DNA of 17,853 bases, from NCBI GenBank assembly GCA_016296565.1, contig JAEDJB010000027.1:1-17853 (forward strand), given 5' to 3'. The DNA comes from Oscillospiraceae bacterium. Its GTDB lineage: Bacteria > Bacillota > Clostridia > Oscillospirales > Oscillospiraceae. Numbering within the stretch: position 1 is the stretch's first letter; each line of letters begins with the position of its first letter. The position numbers were made by a program, and so were the translations under genes. This document shows, in pieces, positions 13,708-17,853 of the stretch. The notes below the pieces were generated by a model that was not told the DNA's origin, ran no database searches, and worked only from the letters and a program-made list of their open reading frames with translations.

Positions 13708-14360
13708 GTAAGAAGAAAAAAGGATGGGCCGGCCGGGTACTGCTGGCCCTTCTCCTTCTCCTGCTGCTTGCCGCGGCGGCGGTCCTGGGGGGCAGCGTCT
13801 ATGTGGTCTGGTCCGCCCGGGCCGAAATCCTCTCCCAGGAGGAAGTTCCCCCGGCCAACCTGGACTGCATCCTGGTGCTGGGCTGCGGCGTGTACACTGA
13901 CGGGACTCCCACCCCTATGCTTCGCAGCCGGATGACCCGGGCGGTGGAGCTGTACCAGGCCGGGTGGGCGGACAAGCTCCTGCTCTCCGGGGACAATAGC
14001 CGGGAGGATTACAACGAGGTGGCCGCCATGAAGACCCTGGCTCTGGAAGGGGGCGTGCCGGAGGAGGACATCGTTCTGGACCATGCGGGCTTTTCCACCT
14101 ACGACAGCCTTTACCGGGCCCGGGAGGTGTTTCAGGTAAAGCGGCTGGTGATCGTCACCCAGGAGTACCACCTGAGCCGGGCTCTGTACCTGGCGGACGC
14201 CCTGGGGCTGGAGGCCTGGGGCGTGGCTGCCGCGCCCCGGAACGACGCCGGGCAGATCATGCGGGACGCCCGGGAGATTCTGGCCCGGGACAAGGCCATC
14301 CTCTGGGCCATCCTCCAGCCGGAACCCAGGTTTTTGGGAGACCCCATTCCCTTGTCATAA
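13704..14360 (+). CDS. SanA/YdcF-like (DUF218) membrane-anchored protein
   Basis: A 218-residue protein with an N-terminal basic stretch, one membrane helix (about 11-35) and an extracytoplasmic DUF218 domain. The start is GTG 13704, overlapping the preceding microprotein stop as GTGA; no in-frame ATG nearby fits better. Family motifs are DCILVLGCGVYTDGTPTPML, LLLSGDN, the ExxAM segment, the STYDSLYRA segment and VTQEYHLSRA. Members such as SanA and ElyC are linked to cell envelope integrity and peptidoglycan or lipid carrier metabolism, but no enzyme activity is firmly assigned. It is the last gene of the scf operon, just before a strong terminator. Confidence 0.88.
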   Translation: MSKKKKGWAGRVLLALLLLLLLAAAAVLGGSVYVVWSARAEILSQEEVPPANLDCILVLGCGVYTDGTPTPMLRSRMTRAVELYQAGWADKLLLSGDNSREDYNEVAAMKTLALEGGVPEEDIVLDHAGFSTYDSLYRAREVFQVKRLVIVTQEYHLSRALYLADALGLEAWGVAAAPRNDAGQIMRDAREILARDKAILWAILQPEPRFLGDPIPLS

Positions 14361-14365
14361 GCACA

Positions 14366-14400
14366 AAGACCACGGAGCAACCGCTCCGTGGTCTTTTTTT
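14366..14400 (+). terminator. Terminator of the scf operon
   Basis: AAGACCACGGAGC (14366-14378), loop AACC, GCTCCGTGGTCTT (14383-14395), then a T-run to 14400. A perfect 13-bp stem starting six bases after the stop codon. Confidence 0.95.
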
Positions 14401-14443
14401 CTGCCCTGCCGCATAGGCTATACCACCAAAAGGAGGGAGCGCC

Positions 14444-14689
14444 ATGACATTGGAACAGGCCAAGGTGGGACAGACCTTCACCGTCCTGCACGTCCGGGGG
14501 GAGGGAGCCCTGCGCCGGCGGCTGCTGGACCTGGGCATTCTCCCCGGCACCGTCCTTGAAATTACCGGGGCGGCTCCTCTGGGGGACCCCATCGAGCTCA
14601 CCCTGCGGGGGTACACCCTCACCCTCCGCCGGGCCGACGGGGCCCTGGTGGAGGTAACCCCCGGCCGGAGGGGGAACGGACTGTGGTGA
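14444..14689 (+). CDS. feoA: Ferrous iron transport protein FeoA
   Basis: An 81-residue cytoplasmic SH3-like protein that supports the FeoB iron(II) importer. ATG 14444 follows AGGAGGG by 6 bases. The family pattern is clear: an N-terminal strand region, the RRRLLDLGILPGTVLEI core and the GDPIELTLRGYTLTLRRADG beta-region. Length is normal for FeoA. It overlaps feoB by seven bases, so the two are translated together. No FeoC gene is present and I see no convincing Fur box in the 43 bases after the preceding terminator, nor an obvious promoter. Confidence 0.95.
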   Translation: MTLEQAKVGQTFTVLHVRGEGALRRRLLDLGILPGTVLEITGAAPLGDPIELTLRGYTLTLRRADGALVEVTPGRRGNGLW

Positions 14690-16689
14690 CCATCGCTCTG
14701 GCAGGCGTCCCCAACGCGGGGAAAACCACCCTCTTCAACGCCCTCACCGGGGACAGGCAGCCGGTGGGCAACTGGCCCGGCGCCACCGTGGCCCGATTGG
14801 CGGGGTCCTGGCGGCGGGACCCCTCTGTGCGCATTCTGGACCTGCCGGGGGTGTGCTCCCTCTCCCCCTACACCCCCGAGGAAGCCATCACCCGAAGGGT
14901 GCTCACCGGGGAGCGGCCGGACGCCATTTTGAACCTGGTGGACGGCGCCAGCCTGGAGCGGAGCCTCTACTTAACCACCCAGCTGCTGGAGCTGGGGCTG
15001 CCCATGGTGGTGGCGGTCAACCGGCTGGATCTGTTGGAAAAACGGGGCCAGACTCTGGACCTGGAGCTGCTCTCCGCCCGGCTGGGGTGCCCGGCGGTGG
15101 CGATCTCCGCCGCCAGAGGGACCGGGGTTCATCAGGCAGCGGAGCTGGCCGCCCAGGCCGCCCGGACCGGCGCTCTGCCCAAGCCCGGACCCATCTTCTC
15201 TCCCATGGTGGAGCGGGCCCTGTCGGACCTGGACCTGCTGGCCCACGACCACCTGCCCCAAAGGGCCCGGCGCTGGTACCTGGTGAAGCTCTTTGAGGGC
15301 GACCTGTCCGTCCGGAAGGAGCTGGGGGTGGGGCTGGCCCTGGGCCAGCGGGTGGATCGGATGGTTTCCGCCTGCGAGGAGGCCGTCAACGACGACCGGG
15401 AGGAGATCATTGCCGCCGGGCGGTACGCCTTTGCCGGGCAGCTGGCCCGCCGTTGCCTCACCCGGGGGCGGGAGCGCCCCTCCCTCACCGTCCGGCTGGA
15501 CAAGCTTTTGCTCCACCCCCTGCTGTCTCTGCCCCTGTTTCTGGGGACGGTCCTGGGGATGTTCTGGCTGGCTGTCCACTGGGTGGGGAGCTGGACGGAC
15601 CAGTGGATGGCGGCCTTCTTCCAGCGGGCCTGCCTGCTTTTGTCCTACGCCCTGGAAAAGCTGGACTGCGCCCCCTGGCTTACCAGCCTGCTGCTGGACG
15701 GGGTGGCCGCCGGGGTGGGAACGGTGCTCACCTTCCTGCCCCAGCTGGCGGTCCTCTTTCTGTGCCTGACCTTTCTGGAGGGCTGCGGCTACCTGGCCCG
15801 TGGGGCCTACCTGCTGGACAAGGCCGCCCGGCGGTTCGGCCTGTCAGGGAAATCCGTGGTGCCCTACATCCTGGCCTGCGGCTGCGGGGTCCCCGGGGTG
15901 CTGGCCTGCCGCACCATCCGCCGGGAGAGCTGCCGCCGCCTCACGGTGATCACCGCCACCTTTCTGCCCTGCGGGGCCAAGCTGCCGGTGATCGCCCTCA
16001 TGGCCGGGGTGCTGTTTCCCGGGGCCTGGTGGGCGGCTCCCCTGGCCTACCTGGCGGGGATTGCCGCCATTCTCCTCACCGGAACCCTTCTGGGGGGCAC
16101 CCGCTGGTTTCCCCAGGGGGACACCCCCTTTCTCCTGGAGCTGCCCCCCTACCGGCTCCCCAATCTCCGGGACCTGGTCCAGGGAACCCTCCGGCGGTTG
16201 GGGGAGTTTTTGAAAAAGGCGGGGTCCCTCCTCCTGCTGGCCTCCGTTGCGGTGTGGTTTGCCGCCGGGTTCGGGTGGAGCGGCGGCTCCTTTCACTACC
16301 TGGCGGGGGAGGACCCGGCCTGCAGCCTGCTGGCGGCTCTGGGCACCTGGCTGGCTCCCCTCTTCCGGCCCCTGGGCTGGGGGGAGTGGCAGCCGGTGGT
16401 GGCCGCCCTCATGGGGGAGCTGGCCAAGGAGAGTATCGTTAGCACCCTGGCGGTGCTCTGCCCCCAGGGTCTGCCCCCCTGCCTGCTGAACCCGGCGGGC
16501 GGGCTGTCCTTCCTGCTCTTTAACCTGCTGTGCGCCCCCTGCCTGGCGGCCCTGGCCGCCATCCGCCAGGAGCTGGACTCCCTCCGCCACTTTCTCCTGG
16601 CGGTGCTGTGGCAGACGGGCCTTGCCTGGTTCACCGGGCTGACGGTCTACCAGGTGGGCACCCTGCTGGGCCGGGTGCTGGGAATATAA
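14683..16689 (+). CDS. feoB: Ferrous iron transporter FeoB
   Basis: A 668-residue GTPase-coupled iron(II) importer. GTG 14683 has GGAGGGGG eight bases upstream; the next GTG (14686) would also work and overlap FeoA as GTGA. The G domain shows G1 GVPNAGKT (8-15), switch GNWPGATV, G3 DLPG, G4 NRLD and G5 SAARGTG. The membrane part has two Gate-type halves with the FeoB signatures GCGCGVPGVLACRTI and TFLPCGAKLPV, plus a later ELAKESIVSTLAVL segment. In many FeoBs the first signature reads GCNVP and the second has Ser-Ala-Arg; here they are GCGVP and Gly-Ala-Lys. Length is at the compact end but complete, with no internal break. Confidence 0.95.
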   Translation: MVTIALAGVPNAGKTTLFNALTGDRQPVGNWPGATVARLAGSWRRDPSVRILDLPGVCSLSPYTPEEAITRRVLTGERPDAILNLVDGASLERSLYLTTQLLELGLPMVVAVNRLDLLEKRGQTLDLELLSARLGCPAVAISAARGTGVHQAAELAAQAARTGALPKPGPIFSPMVERALSDLDLLAHDHLPQRARRWYLVKLFEGDLSVRKELGVGLALGQRVDRMVSACEEAVNDDREEIIAAGRYAFAGQLARRCLTRGRERPSLTVRLDKLLLHPLLSLPLFLGTVLGMFWLAVHWVGSWTDQWMAAFFQRACLLLSYALEKLDCAPWLTSLLLDGVAAGVGTVLTFLPQLAVLFLCLTFLEGCGYLARGAYLLDKAARRFGLSGKSVVPYILACGCGVPGVLACRTIRRESCRRLTVITATFLPCGAKLPVIALMAGVLFPGAWWAAPLAYLAGIAAILLTGTLLGGTRWFPQGDTPFLLELPPYRLPNLRDLVQGTLRRLGEFLKKAGSLLLLASVAVWFAAGFGWSGGSFHYLAGEDPACSLLAALGTWLAPLFRPLGWGEWQPVVAALMGELAKESIVSTLAVLCPQGLPPCLLNPAGGLSFLLFNLLCAPCLAALAAIRQELDSLRHFLLAVLWQTGLAWFTGLTVYQVGTLLGRVLGI

Positions 16690-16693
16690 GCGC

Positions 16694-16725
16694 AAAAAAA
16701 GACCCGGCCGATTGGCCGGGTCCTT
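16694..16725. terminator. Bidirectional terminator between feoB and gdhA
   Basis: GACCCGGCC (16701-16709), loop GATT, GGCCGGGTC (16714-16722). A seven-base A-run on the left gives a perfect T-run for the minus strand, and CTTTT on the right serves feoB. It is stronger for glutamate dehydrogenase. Confidence 0.9.
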
Positions 16726-16774
16726 TTGTTTGTCTTCAGCGTTATCAAGACAGATTGGGAGTGACAATCTTTAA

Positions 16775-17853
16775 TTAGAAGATGCCCTGCTCCATCATAG
16801 CCTCAGCAACCTTCTTGAAGCCAGCGATGTTGCCGCCAGCAACCAGGTTGTAGCCCAGGCCATACTCCTCAGCAGCCTCAGCAGAGACCTTGTGGATGTT
16901 GATCATCATCTTCTGCAGCTGAGCGTCAACCTCTTCCTCGCTCCAAACCAGGCGCTCGGAGTTCTGGGACATTTCCAGAGCGGAAACGCCAACGCCGCCG
17001 GCGTTAACAGCCTTGGAGGGAGCAACGATCATGTTGGTCTCGTTCATCAGGAAGGCCAGAGCGTCGTTGGTGGTGGGCATGTTAGCAACTTCGATGTAGT
17101 ACTTAGCGCCGCAAGCAGCGATCTTCTTAGCCTGCTCCAGGTTAACGTCGTTCTGCATAGCGGAGGGCATGATGATGTCAGCCTTCACGCCCCAGGGCTT
17201 CTCGCCGGGGAAGAACTGAACGCCGAACTTGTCAGCATAGTCCTGAACCTTGTTGCGGCCGGAAGCACGCATCTCCAGCAGGTAGTCAACCTTCTCCTCG
17301 GTGCAGACGCCGTCGGGATCCAGGACGTAGCCGTCGGGGCCGGACAGGGTGATGACCTTAGCGCCCAGCTGCATAGCCTTCTTGGCGATGCCCCAGGTCA
17401 CGTTGCCGAAACCAGCAGCAGCGATGGTCTTGCCCTTGATGTCCTCGCCTTCGTGCTTCAGCACTTCCAGCAGATAGTACACAGCACCGTAACCGGTAGC
17501 CTCGGGACGGATCAGGGAGCCGCCATAGGACAGGCCCTTGCCGGTCAGAACGCCGTTCTCGAAGACGCCCTTCAGGCGGCGATACTGGCCATACAGGTAG
17601 CCGATCTCACGGCCGCCGACGCCCATGTCACCAGCGGGAACGTCGATGTCGGGCCCGATGTAACGATACAGAGCAGTCATGAAGCTCTGGCAGAAGCGCA
17701 TGATCTCAGCGTCGGACTTGCCAGCGGGATCGAAGTCAGCGCCGCCCTTGCCGCCGCCGATGGGCAGGCCGGTCAGGGAGTTCTTGAAGATCTGCTCAAA
17801 GCCCAGGAACTTGATGATGCCGGGGTAAACGTTGGGCTGGAAGCGCAGGCCGC
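16775..17853 (-). CDS. gdhA: Glutamate dehydrogenase, N-terminus beyond the window
   Basis: About 358 residues of a hexameric glutamate dehydrogenase of the roughly 450-residue E. coli GdhA type; around 90 N-terminal residues lie outside the right edge. An internal Met at 17701 is not the start, because the frame continues to the edge with conserved sequence. The enzyme interconverts glutamate and 2-oxoglutarate plus ammonia. Visible signatures are GLRFQPNV, the catalytic-lysine region LPIGGGKGGADFDP, DVPAGDMGVGGREIGYLYGQY, GGSLIRPEATGYG and the Rossmann segment AAAGFGNVTWG. NADP use is likely from this subgroup but not certain. Its 3' end is closed by the terminator at 16694-16725. Confidence 0.97.
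   Translation of the reverse strand, partial: GLRFQPNVYPGIIKFLGFEQIFKNSLTGLPIGGGKGGADFDPAGKSDAEIMRFCQSFMTALYRYIGPDIDVPAGDMGVGGREIGYLYGQYRRLKGVFENGVLTGKGLSYGGSLIRPEATGYGAVYYLLEVLKHEGEDIKGKTIAAAGFGNVTWGIAKKAMQLGAKVITLSGPDGYVLDPDGVCTEEKVDYLLEMRASGRNKVQDYADKFGVQFFPGEKPWGVKADIIMPSAMQNDVNLEQAKKIAACGAKYYIEVANMPTTNDALAFLMNETNMIVAPSKAVNAGGVGVSALEMSQNSERLVWSEEEVDAQLQKMMINIHKVSAEAAEEYGLGYNLVAGGNIAGFKKVAEAMMEQGIF

Noticed and set aside
14401..14443. Fur box or promoter before feoA
   Set aside because: No good match to either; only a weak TATACC is present, so nothing is annotated.
1..17853. CRISPR array, insertion sequence, rRNA or tRNA genes
   Set aside because: No regularly spaced direct repeats, transposase motifs, rRNA segments or cloverleaf with T-arm were seen on reading both strands.

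Overview
The window looks like chromosomal DNA from a GC-rich, gut-type Clostridia of the Oscillospiraceae group (Flavonifractor/Lawsonibacter-like). The main evidence is a SCIFF ribosomal peptide with its radical SAM maturase, a near-universal marker of the class Clostridia. An SLH-anchored surface protein, a FeoAB pair, strong AGGAGG-type ribosome binding sites and a clostridial-type palindromic intergenic repeat agree with this. The genus is inference. Most of the core genes are very GC-rich, so long open frames on their opposite strands are shadows.

Layout. Positions 1-563 hold no convincing protein gene. They contain a 13-bp palindrome, a multi-helix RNA-like structure (about 200-309) with a good minus-strand promoter, and a strong plus-strand terminator (454-495) in the leader of the next gene. 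Positions 564-4523 encode a large secreted SLH/InlB-repeat/vWA surface protein of visibly lower GC. Positions 4577-4876 form a compact locus resembling a type I toxin-antitoxin module: a 27-residue peptide gene with a consensus promoter and hidden ribosome binding site, faced by a convergent consensus promoter for an antisense RNA. Then come crcB/fluC (4903-5268), convergent with a 1280-residue hybrid sensor kinase (5377-9219, minus). Upstream of the kinase on the same strand is a MoxR ATPase plus VWA-protein operon (9405-11454, minus).

A consensus promoter at 11653-11681 starts a plus-strand operon: scfA (SCIFF precursor), a hairpin attenuator, scfB (maturase), a 70-residue acidic protein, a 23-residue membrane peptide and a SanA/YdcF-like membrane protein. 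A strong terminator closes it at 14400. feoA-feoB follow (14444-16689), and a bidirectional terminator separates them from the 3' part of glutamate dehydrogenase (minus, running off the right edge).

Working together: scfA/scfB form a peptide-modification pathway; MoxR and the VWA protein form a chaperone-like pair; feoA/feoB form an Fe(II) importer; crcB exports fluoride; the hybrid kinase is an orphan phosphorelay with no response regulator in view. The least explained parts are the 4577-4876 locus, the structured leader at 200-500, and the small unnamed genes downstream of scfB.
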